From Arcuatula senhousia (Eukaryota; Mollusca; Bivalvia; Mytilida; Mytilidae), in assembly GCA_963971305.1 (NCBI GenBank), contig OZ020305.1, forward strand, positions 13,673,001 through 13,737,000: 64,000 bases of DNA, in the 5' to 3' direction. Made by a program: the position numbers and the translations under genes. Shown one piece after another: positions 1 to 12,200 of the stretch. Each line of letters opens with the position of its first letter. Position 1 is the first letter of the stretch. The notes beneath the pieces were generated by a model that saw only the letters and a program-made list of their open reading frames with translations, was not told where the DNA came from and did not search any database.

Positions 1-184
1 ATCTCATAAGGTCAACTCATAAACTGCTAGATGGATTTTGGGTGAAATTTTGCATTAAGAATTACATTATATAGCAATGTATAGGAAGAATTTTTATAAC
101 TCTCTGATATCATTCAGGGAAGATAATTGGACTTAAGTTTTATTTTCAACAAAAAGTACATATTAAAAATTTTGACTTTTTCAG

Positions 185-282
185 ATTCAGAAATTGTGTA
201 TCCAGTGAAGAGTTCTAGTTCTCTAGTACAGTTACAAGAAACTGTAGAAGATGTTATAAAGTCTGCTTTAACACAACCCTCA
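185..282 (+). CDS. ANAPC4: ANAPC4 exon (first in window)
   Basis: Preceded by TTTTTCAG and followed by GTAAGT. Only one frame is open. It starts with the last two bases of a split codon and ends on a codon boundary, encoding 32 residues (SEIVYPVKSSSSLVQLQETV, continuing to a TQPS end). The upstream exons are outside the window. Confidence 0.72.
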
Positions 283-3200
283 GTAAGTCAAAAATAGTTA
301 AGGTTAGCTCAAAAAAAGTTATGTCAGAAGTTCTTAAGTTAAGATATTTGTATTTTCACTGGGTATCAACAATCATCTTAGGATATTCCGACTACACTGA
401 AAATATTCAGTTACTACTGTCTGTAAAGGGAAGTCTGGAGAACAGAAATTCTTAGCTTTTTTCTTCATGCTGTTGCTAGAATCTTTGAAATGTTTGCCAT
501 TTTTATCTTTGCAAGAAAACTTAACTAAATTCACATAAAAGAGTAAAGAAATGGCTTACCTCTTAGATAAATGAAGCAAAATAACTTTGCCCCCTAGTTT
601 TTCCATTGTAAATGGCAGCCATATTTGGGGATGCCAAATTGTCAATAATCTTTTTTTTTAGAATTTTAGAAAATCATTCAGATCACAGAGATATTTTGTG
701 ATCAACTTGTTTTTGTTTACATCTGGGAGTGCACTTTGACGTCATATGACGTCACAATTAAAATTGACAATTTTTCCCACCATTTTTTTACAATGGGAAA
801 TCCCCATAGGCTTGCAAATATCTGCATTTTTTAGAAATGTATTTTACTTTCTGTAAAGTTGTTATATTTTTTAACTACGTCTTTTTGATACTAATAAAAT
901 TATGTAAACAAATTAAAGCAAAATTATTTAAGAAATTTTTTTTTTTGATTTTTCCATTCTCCAGACTACTCTTTACAGACAGTAATATTGACATTGAACA
1001 AATTGAATATGCTTTACTTTGGATACATGGTGGTGTTGTGTCATAAATTCATGGTTCTTTGATGTACATATGCACATAATCATATGAACTGTTTGTCTTA
1101 GATTTTCCTTGACCATGAATATAGCGAAAATAACTACTTTTACAGTATTCTGTTTCAGATAGTGATTGGTCAGTCATTACGTTGCATGTCCTGTATAGAT
1201 CTCTTTACTAAAGATAAAAGGTAAAAGCAAATATCTCTTATGTTAATGTAGATATGCAGTATATAAAACAACTCATGTATTTTAATAAAAATGTTTTGGC
1301 TTTCATTGCCCATTAAAAGAGATTCTTCATTTATATACAAGTATGTAAAAAATTACAAATGCAATTTTAATTTTCACAAGTACATTATCAAAAATATAAA
1401 AAGATCGGCCCTGCTTCATGCAAAAATTTTAAAAATGGCCTGATAAGCAACAATTTTTTATAAGAAAGCAAGGAAAAATTAAAAAAAGATCCTCCCTGCC
1501 TCATCAAAAAATTTGAAAAATGGCCCGATGAAGCTAATGATTTTTTTTACATGGGCTTTATTACAAAATATGTAGAACAAAAGCAAAATACAGAAAATTA
1601 CAAAATAGTATTAAATTATTTCTTTTTCAGTGAAGAAAATTTTGAAATGAAGTCTTGTCAGTAAGTTTTTGTTGTACAGATATAAGTTATTCATTATGTT
1701 GCTAAGGGATTACTTACATAGCTCTTAAATGATTTAAACTAGTTACTGAATTTTTCAAGGTTAGGGGTTACAGCCCTTTGACCATATATTGGTAAAAAAT
1801 TTGAATTGGAGAGAAAATGACAAAAAGCTCATCAACATGCATTTATCAAACATTATAAAACTACCGTATTTTCCGGTGTATAAGCCGCTATTTTTTTCCT
1901 GAAAAGTTTTGGGTGCGGTTTATACTCCGGTGCGCTTAGTGTGTGTATTTTTTAAAAGTTTTCAGGTGGACCAGTGTGAAAACATCGATGTTTTCAAGCA
2001 AAAATAAAGACTTCTTCTTGGTCATTCCCGGACAACTGCAATTTCTATTTCAGCTAAATAAAAAGTAAATACCCTGGAATGTGTTTGTTTATTATGTATT
2101 TTAGTTGTTTCGATCTTTTTTCTCCATAATCAGCCATTTTTATTTTGATTATGTAATCAGACAGAGGTGTGCCTAAAATATGGAGTTTATATAATAAATA
2201 AAATGCATGCAGTCCCTTTCCTTTCTCTTCCTTTGTTTTATATCTAATACTTTTGAAATTACACAAAAATATGTGCTAAATATGCCCTTTTCTATGTTGG
2301 TAATGTCCACATTATTACGTTGGTAAGGGCTGTTCCAGCAAAACATACATGGGACGGGGGGGAAGGCACTTCTTTGAAAGGGGAGCCACCCAAAGAATTT
2401 AATTTTTATACTCACAATATTTTCATTCAGTTTACACAAACTTTTAAAGCCCACCCATAGCGGCAATTTAAATTTGCCTTCCCCCTGTCCCATGTATGTT
2501 TTGCTGGAACAGCCCTAAGTAATATTTACATAATTTGGACAGATGTGTTCATTTTCTCCCTACTTTTATACCGGTAGTTCGATTCACCGAAATCCCGGCA
2601 TTTACCGAAATCCCCTTAGAAAACATCGAAATCCCCTCAGAAAATACCGAAATCCTTAGTTTTGTGGAATAATACCCTCAAAATCGAATATATCAACATC
2701 GATTTGTTTTAAAACAATAGTTTTTAAGGAGAGAGAAAGGTTTTTGAAGTCTGTATACAAATTTATTTGTGTGATGTGTAAACTTCATTGAAATTCAATA
2801 TGGCGTACTATACAGGTGATGGTCTTGCTAAAATGAGTATCGATATTCCGAGAAAGTATTAAAAAATAGGTTTTTTTTGTGTTTTTTTTTCAATATAAAA
2901 AGAATAAGTATATATAGATTTCCATGATCGTCATTTGGATTTAACCACATGGTATCCATTTTTTTTTATTTCATCATAAAATTTCATGAATCAATAACTA
3001 GCAATTAAAATTAACTTTATTTCTTTTCTTAAATAATATCAATAATAATAAACAACAAGAGTAACGTATTTACACAACGTAAAATTTTGATAGGTTTGAA
3101 GTAGCCAACTGCTTTGTGTTCTTTAGCCACGTTCAGGAAAACTTTGTTAGCAATGGTTCTTCTTTCTTCATATTCAGCTGGTGTACATGACTAACTCGGG

Positions 3201-6200
3201 AGCGTTGGAGAACTGCCATGAGCAAAACAGCTGCTCCTCTGGTAGTGCATTCGATGACTAGATCTTTACTAGAAAGTGTACATTAACATGTCCTTGGCAG
3301 TTAGTAGGGTCTATCCATTGGTGTGGTTTTCTTGGGTCTTCAAGTCGTTTACGGAGGTGTTCAACAAAGCTGTGTCCAAGTAGTTTACCAGATGTATTTA
3401 GTAACAGAATGGGGTGAGTGGTGGGATAGTAAATAAAATGCCGTTATATAGCATTAGCGATTATACTATACTCAAAAATAGTAGATTCCGGGGTGTGTAA
3501 TGCATGACGTTTATAAGGACGTTATAGGAACTCCTTTTTTAGGGAGTCACCGTAGCGTCGCGCTATAAGCGGCATGCATTTTATGCTAGGCGGGGTTGCC
3601 GTACGGAGTCCTAGAGACTTCAATTTATAAAAACTTTGTTGTACGGGCGTCCGCTGGTTGAAAAAGATGTGAAATCGCTCCTTCGGAACGACCCTATAGC
3701 ATTAGCGATTATACTATACATGTTTTTATATATATTTATATTTTTCTCTCATCATTTTTACTCTCATATATAATAATGAATTATTTTGTTTTTAATATAT
3801 AATTTTGTATTTTATATATCAAACAATTATTATTAAAAAAAATATTGATGACAATCTTTACTAGCTTAACAGATATTTAAATCTAATTTGTGTTTATGAT
3901 TTTTTTTCTCCGTAAATCTTTGATTTCAATCAGTTTTTAAAATATTAAATTTCTAATCATCATAATAATTCTGTAATGTCAATCGGAATGCGTATAACAT
4001 AAAACCTGTTGTTTATTGATTTTGATTAATTAATGGCACGCGTATACCCAGCGAGGATCGATTTATGACACCCATTTCTGTTGATCGGATTATACGGCAC
4101 GTGCTGTAAACCGTTAATCAGATCATTTGAAAATTGCATGTTTAATCAATAATTAGTATTTCCACAAGTTTGGTTTTTTTTTCAGAATGTTAGTCTCCAG
4201 TAACCAAGTTTGTATATTAAAAAAGTAAAATATTTAAGTTTTGTTAAATAAAAGTTATGAAAAGAAAACGAGTTAAGCTATTATTTTTATCATGAAATAA
4301 AACGCTAAATAAAATCCCAATTGATAATAGTTCATTAAATGCACGTGGTTGATTGATAGATTTTGGTTTGCCTAACGTTCGAAAACAGGACAAAATACAC
4401 ACGGAATGATCCGCATACGGAAGATTGGTCAGAGGAGGAGGCGTATCAACAAGAGAACAACAACCTTCAAGAGGACTTAGAGTTGCTACGGTCGTATTGC
4501 GTGCTTTTTAAATTTTCATAAATAAACAATTACTAATTGTGAAATCGTGGGCTATTGGTACTTTGCGGAACGGAACGGAACGAAACGGAACGGAACGGAA
4601 CAAGACATGGGGATCCATAAGGGGAAAATTTTTATTAATATATTTTTTTTAACTATGACAAGGACTTGCTTCTAAACTAGTCCTTGTGTATGAATTTCAC
4701 ATTTTTGTATCATAAATTAAAAGTTTTATAAATCATCCCTACTTTAATAGTCTGTTCAGATATTTAAAGCTATATTTTAACATGGCCTTAAATAATTAGT
4801 AAACTAGTAAGTTGTCAACGCATAATGAAAGTCATTGCTGTCTCTCAGCCATTTTTTACTTAAATAAGACATATGTACATGAAGATAAATTTGAGAATAC
4901 AATCTTGTTCCGTTTCGTTCCGTTAAATACCATTACCCGGGGGCTAATGGTACTTTGCGGAACGGAACGGAACAAAAATTTTTTCTTCCAAATTTCATTT
5001 TCGCACAAAGTTTCCACCATCGTGATAAGAAATAGACATATGAAACACTTGAAATGTAAAGAAAATACAACAAGTTGTCCGCAATTATTTATTATACCTA
5101 CCTTCTGAGAAGATGAACCTATTCAGGCTAGAACTAAAAGGAGTGCGTTTAGATCTAGGTATAGTATTGGGTTATCTTAGAAATAGATGATAGAGACTCT
5201 GATATGCTACTAATGACGAAAATCGAAAAAAAAATCTTGTTCCGTTTCGTTCCGTTAAATACCATTACCCGGGGGCTAATGGTACTTTGCGGAACGGAAC
5301 GGAACAAAAATTTTTTCTTCCAAATTTCATTTTCGCACAAAGTTTCCACCATCGTGATAAGAAATAGAGAAATGTAAAGAAAATACAACTTACTAGTTTA
5401 CTAATTATTTAAGGCCATGTTAAAATATAGCTTTAAATATCTGAACAGACTATTAAAGTAGGGATGATTTATAAAACTTTTAATTTATGATACAAAAATG
5501 TGAAATTCATACACAAGGACTAGTTTAGAAGCAAGTCCTTGTCATAGTTAAAAAAAATATATTAATAAAAATTTTCCCCTTATGTATCCCCATGTCTTGT
5601 TCCGTTCCGTTCCGTTTCGTTCCGTTCCGTTCCGCAAAGTACCAATAGCCAAATCGTGGACTGCTATAGATATATGCCCGAGCCTTGTGCAGGATATCTT
5701 AGTAGTTTTAATTTTTCTTATATTATTAACTTTAAATAATTGTGAAATCGCGGACTGCTATATATATGCCCGAGCCGTGTGCAGGATATCTTAGTAGGTT
5801 TATTTTTTCTTAATAAACTTTAAATAATTGTGAAATCGAGGACTGCTATAGATATGCCCGAGCCTTGTGCAGGATATCTTAGTCAGTTTTAATTTTTCTT
5901 AATAAACTTTAAATAATTGTGAAATCGCGGACTGCTATAGATATGCCCGAGCCTTGTGCAGGATATCTTAGTAGGTTTATTTTTTCTTATATTATTAACT
6001 TTAAATAATTGTGAAATCGCGGACTGCTATATATATGCCCGAGCCGTGTGCAGGATATCTTAGTAGGTTTATTTTTTCTTAATAAACTTTAAATAATTGT
6101 GAAATCGCGGACTGCTATATATATGCCCGAGCCGTGTGCAGGATATCTTAGTAGGTTTGTTTTTTCTTAATAAACTTTAAATAATTGTGAAATCGAGGAC

Positions 6201-9200
6201 TGCTATAGATATGCCCGAGCCTTGTGCAGGATATCTTAGTCAGTTTTAATTTTTCTTAATAAACTTTAAATAATTGTGAAATCGCGGACTGCTATAGATA
6301 TGCCCGAGCCTTGTGCAGGATATCTTAGTCAGTTTTAATTTTTCTTAATATAAACTTTAAATAATTGTGAAAGTTATCAATAATGACCACCCATGCAATT
6401 GATCATATATTTGATAAATCATATATATATATTTTTTAAATAATATTAATATTAGCAAATCAATTTTCTAATTCTAAAATTTAATGAATGAATGGTGGTA
6501 ATGCAGCCAAGATGTTTTCATCTTGTAAGTCAAATTTAGTTTTAATAATTAAAGATTCGCTATTATTTCTATATTTTAGTGTTTTATGTTTTATTTTAAA
6601 ATGTGTACACAACATAATTGCCATCGGGTCTGTATACTAGTTTTAGCACTATGATAATACCTGTATAGGACGCCATATTGGATTGCAATAATATAGACTA
6701 TATATACGGCACACCAATAAAAATGAATACAAACTTTAAAATACATTATTTGTGTTTAAAACTATCTTTTAAAGGCAAATCGATGATGGTATTATTGATT
6801 TTGAGGGTATTATTCCACAAAACAATGGGATTTCGGTGAGTTATGAGGGGATTTTGGTAAATACCGGGGATTTCGGTGAATCGAACTACCCCTTTTATAC
6901 AGAGTTTTGTTCATTTTCTCCCTACAATTTCATAGACTGTTTTTCCTTTAATTCAAGAACAACTAATCCTTTTGTCATTATTCTATCTATTTTAGAGCAA
7001 ACATAAATCATTTTATAAAATTTATTCAGTTAAAACTCATGTGCAGGAAAATTAAAGAAAAACTACCTTTGACCTGTTGACATCGATCTACACAAGACAA
7101 TTACACACCGTTTCATGTGTATTTTTACCAAGTGAATATCATGGATTTGTTTGATCAAGGAACCATTTGTTCTTGTGATTTTTATTTAATAAATAGTTAA
7201 TAAATAATCAAGGACACACGCAAAATCTATTATTATAAATTGGACACATTCCCATACACAGGTATGCCATTTTGATTTTCTTTTCTTTTCCACCACATGG
7301 TCAAGCTTGAAGCTAACTAATGATTAATCAACACAAACAGATCTTGAGTAATTGTAACAAAAACATATCAAGGTCAATAAACTTTACTTTAATTGCAATC
7401 GAAACAAAATCTGGAGAATCAGGTTGCCGACAAACGATTTAAATGCCAATCATAACACCTGTCAAGTGTCATACACTAATTTGCAATTTACCGATATACA
7501 CACACATACAGTTAAAATCAATAACAATAAGTCAACACACAAGCTTTATTTATTCATTTTTATTAAGATCAAACACAATTTTATTAATAAATCATAAATG
7601 AATAATAATATAAAATGGAAACAATCTTCAACAACATCGGGAGTCTTTGTGCTGAAAATGAAATAAATGTGACATTGAAGAAAAGGGTGCGTTTAGTACT
7701 CAGGTGCGCCTTATTAATGGATAAAATCATATTTTCCCCTGAAAATCGGCCCTGCGCCTTAAAGTCCGGAGCGCTTTATTCTCCGGAAAATACGGTATGC
7801 ATTTTGAAAGAAAATGTATTGATTAAAAAAAGGAATGTAATTGTCTCGCCTGGGACAAATAGTTGCTGAAGGCGAGACATAGGAATTACTTGACGGCGGT
7901 GGCGTAAACTTTGTTGTAATTCTTTTGTGGACGATGAATTGCTGGAAAAGTATAAAAGCTAGGCATCTGATATTAGGTATACAGACACTTTTTGTGTTTA
8001 TATCAAGAAATGAAAGCTTAGGTAGTTGATTTAAGTGATGGTGCCGGCAGGCGAGACATACTTTAAGTGGCCACACTTGTTTTTCCACTTCATTTACTTA
8101 AAGATGACCATTAATTTGAGCAAGAAAAATCCAATAATTCACAAATTGCCTCATGAAATATTTTGTTGGAGTAGCTAGGTTAAGCATGAATTTAAATAGA
8201 TTTATATTGAGGTTGCTATACACGCGTTGCGCATTTGCGGGATTGGTCACTAATTTAGCCAAAAGAGGAGGAACTGGTAAAAAAACTGGTTCCAACATGC
8301 TAATGGACGAAGAAAGTAATTTCTTTATTTCCGTTCAAGATTGATTTTTTATTGGTTGGAAATGTTGATGGTTGGTTTATTTGTCAGTTGCAAATGATTT
8401 TTAACCTATATGTTGAATAATTACAGAAGAATCGTTGATAGAAAATGCCGTTCCCTTTGTCCCATGTTGAATGACGTCGTTTTTCCTCCCCTTGACCCCT
8501 GATGACCTCGTCTAAATGACAAGTCAAATCCGGAACAGATATATTGTGCAACCCTAGTATACAAATGAATTAGAGTTATCTTTCTTATGTTTGGAAAACT
8601 TGCATTCTTATGCCATTTTTTTTAAATGTCACATTAAAAAAATTAAATGAATTAACCATGAAGGCATTTCCATTGTGGATTTTTATATTTTTGCTGATTT
8701 ATATAGGTTATGTTGCATACACTTCCACCTGGTATTATGTTCTATTCTAACAGACCAGGAAAAATTGAAAGTATTCAAACTACGTACATGTATCTCTCTT
8801 TTTTGTAAGGTTTACCTGTAATGAGAAAGGTGTCTTTTACACAGTTTTTACTGCTAGTGCTATACCCTGTGATAGATTTTATATTCTAAGGCAACCAACA
8901 CAGTGTAAAAGGTAAGAGACAGTCTATGGCACCGATAGTTGATAGTTTTTGGGCAGAGCCCTATGTAGTCATAAAGCGATCAGATTTTCATGTTTTTTTA
9001 TCATCTAGACAGGGTAATTCGGTCAGCCAATATTCCTACCATAGGATATATTAAAGAATACTCATCATGAATAATTATTGTTTCAATGTATTAAATGGTA
9101 TACAGGTTGTATAAACTAAGAGGTATATCTTTATACCCCATATAATAAATACAATATAAATGTGCACTAAATTTCATATATATCAATACACCATGGCCAG

Positions 9201-12200
9201 TTGATGTACACTTAAGCATTGTTGACCTTTTACCTTTAGTTTAATCAATACGTCATACATATTCAAGTAGTTGGAGCCAAATAACAGATTTCTTAACAAA
9301 TGTTTAAGTGGACAGAGCAAACGAACAAAATTGATATGTTTCAAGTTGAAAAAAAAACAGAACGTTCGTTATTTTAGTGCTTAGATTTAGCTCTGCCTTT
9401 TAACGCTTTAGCGCTTTGATTACAAGCTCTGACAACCTACACAATATAAAATGTAAGATCTGTTCTATGGTACATGTACTGAGTTTTACTTGCTGCTGTG
9501 TTGACATATGAATTGCCATTTGTAAATTTGTAATGTATTACTCTAAAATTCTAATGAATTAATGTATAAAACGAAAGTCAATATCAAATTTGTATTAAAA
9601 AACTTACCCTCGTTATTTTTAAAGTCCCCAAAGTCAAATGTGTGCTACTTTTGGTTACATTTTAATTTCTTCAAAGTTTGAAATAGGTTTTAGCTGTCAC
9701 AATGAAGTATTAAAATCATATAATCTGATACAACTACAGGTGAAGTATAAAAAAAAATTATACCTTAAAATTTTCTCTATAAATATCATAGAAATTCACT
9801 TTAAAAAAAGATTACCACACAATTTTACAACTAGTTGTTACAATTCAGTGAGAGTTATCTTTCTTTGATTAGGAAATGCATTACTTGTTGGATTTTACTT
9901 AAAACTGAAATTGACTTTATTTTAGCCCACCATTGCAAACTGAAGGTGTAGCCGTACGAATTGGAGAACTTACACATGATTGTTCCCATGACAAAAGTGG
10001 AGATGGTGCCCCAGGGCTGTAAGTACAACATTTTTGTCTGTCTGTTTTCATCTTTTTATACCACCCAAACCTATCCCCCGGCTCTTGAAAAGTGGGGGTA
10101 ATGCTTAAATGCTAGTGGGTCTGTGGGTCTGTCTATTTCACCTTTGGCACCTACTTTTAATCTGCAACTCTTCCTAATGTGGACTTCCGATTTTTAATTT
10201 TCTATAGCAAGAGGGGTACCAATTTCTTATCTTTCAGGACAGTTTTCTAGACAGCACATGAACGACCACAATTGGGGTTTGCCTTATAATTTTATCTTGG
10301 GCTATCTTGGGCTATTTGCAAGACAAGGACCAACTGGTTTACATTCTGGCTGCTTTTCATCCCAGATTTTTGGCTGGATTGCACAGGGTTATAAAATGGT
10401 GAATGTCAGGTGGTGAATGGGCAGGCAGGCGGTGAAGTGACAGTAACAGTAAGAAATTTCCGTAACAGTTTTCTCAGCAACTTCTAATCACAGCTACTTA
10501 ATATTTGGTATACAGCATCAGGGTGGGTTCCCATAATGTAGGATTGGATTTCAGGTCTGTGGCTCACCTACTGCTAGTTAGTTTTGACTTTTACAGAGTT
10601 TTTTTATTAATGTTGGTTTATTGATGCTACAGTCTTCAAATTTAGCCACAAGTCTGACGGTCCTGGCCAGTAAAATAGCTTTCGGACCAGTAAAATTTCC
10701 TTAAATATGGAGTTACAAGCCAATTAAATGTAAAGAAAAATAGCAAAAATAATAATTATCCGGCTTGTGCTTCAAAAAGTTAACTGTGAAGACTAATGCT
10801 ATGTTAGGTACACTTATTGCACATCTCATCAGTAAGTTAATTTCTATAAAAAGTTCTTTTGAAATTTAACTTCAAGGGTCAAGTCTTAAAATGATGCACC
10901 GTGACCATTTTAAATGCTGCTGGCTGTCAAGGCATAATTTGGGGAGCGGGGGTATCACTAGTGATCATAAGCTTACAGATTTACTTGTTTATATAGGTTT
11001 TGTCGCATGCAAATATTCCACATCTCATTATCTTTTATTTGAAAAAAAAACACATCTATTTTTATTTATTTATTTTTGATTTTTATCAGATTTTATTTCA
11101 CAACACAATAACCATTCAAATCAACAAAATCAACATAAATTAACAACATCAAGTCATTTACAAAATGGTATAATAACGGTTTTCATTCGATGGTCATATT
11201 ATATGATAATAATCAAAATATTTAGATGAAAAATTACACAATATTCAAATTTTCATGCAGTGGTCATATTTTATAATGACAATAACAATATTAAATTAAA
11301 AAAAATAAACAATACTTAGGTTTTGGAAAGATGGTCCTTCAACACAATCATTATCTTTACAATATTAATAGTTTCCAGGTTTTCATTGGATTGTCATATT
11401 TTCCCCAAAAAATCACAATATTGGGAACGAAAATAACACAATATCTAGGTTTTGGTATGATGGTCATTTATAATACATTATCTTGGGAAAGTTAATATTT
11501 AATTTACATCCCAAATGTACATATTACAATTTGTAGTCAAGTGTTTATTGGTGCTCATTTTATACATTTACTAAAATTACAATTACAATTACATGTATTA
11601 CCCTTTGTGAAAATAAAATTAAATATAGTGTACAAAAAAACAAAAAAAAATGTTTAATTATTGAGCTGGAAAAAAAAGCCCACACAAGTTGCCGCACAAA
11701 TGTTTATTTGTAGATAAAAAAAATAAGCTTAACAATATTTTAGGAGCCAAAGTTTTGATTTTTAAGTTATAAGCATCCCTTATCAGGATAAAAGTAGCTG
11801 CCATAGATTAATTAAGTTCAGGCATGGGTGACATTCTTGTGACAAAGATACTTTTCTGGATCATGAAGAGATATGATACATGCTTAATTTTCCATTCAGA
11901 TGTAAAAACAATACAATTGTTTAAAAACTGTAAAAAAAAAAACATGCAAAAAAAACAATAATGCCAATTCTTGCACCTGTGTGCATTGACAAAAACTCGT
12001 TACAAAACTTGGCATAAGGTGTCAAATTTACAAAGCATATCTTCTAATGCAGTGGAACTCTTGTTTAAAAAACTCATTTAAAATGGATTAAAATTGATCA
12101 AATTGACTATACAACAGTTAAATGTAACATAAGAATCGCATTGTATCTAATTGAATTCGGTATACAAAGGGATGATCTTTAATACGTTGACATAAGAATT

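Larger units (their letters stand above)
2572..6892. mobile_element. Long-TIR element (about 250-bp inverted ends) nested in the outer transposon
   Basis: The left arm 2572-2830 and right arm 6655-6892 are reverse complements over about 240-260 bp, starting GGTAGTTCGATTCACCGAAA. They contain an ACCGAAATCCC subrepeat, then TTTTGTGGAATAATACCCTC and an ATGGCGT-CTATACAGGT block. TTTTATAC lies at 2564-2571 and 6893-6900, a candidate 8-bp target duplication. The interior carries a broken minus-strand coding remnant (3045-3440), a + strand open stretch (4350-4520) and an ~88-bp tandem array interrupted by 4550-5650. Confidence 0.65.
1862..7797. mobile_element. Outer TIR DNA transposon (TA target), carrying nested insertions
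   Basis: The left end TACCGTATTTTCCGGTGTAT and the right end, read inverted (TACCGTATTTTCCGGAGAAT), are near-identical over about 25 bp, with TA at each boundary, as in Tc1/mariner-like and related superfamilies. No intact transposase is visible. Most of the interior is taken up by a second element at 2572-6892, with a MITE at 2327-2515. The superfamily is not certain. Confidence 0.65.
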
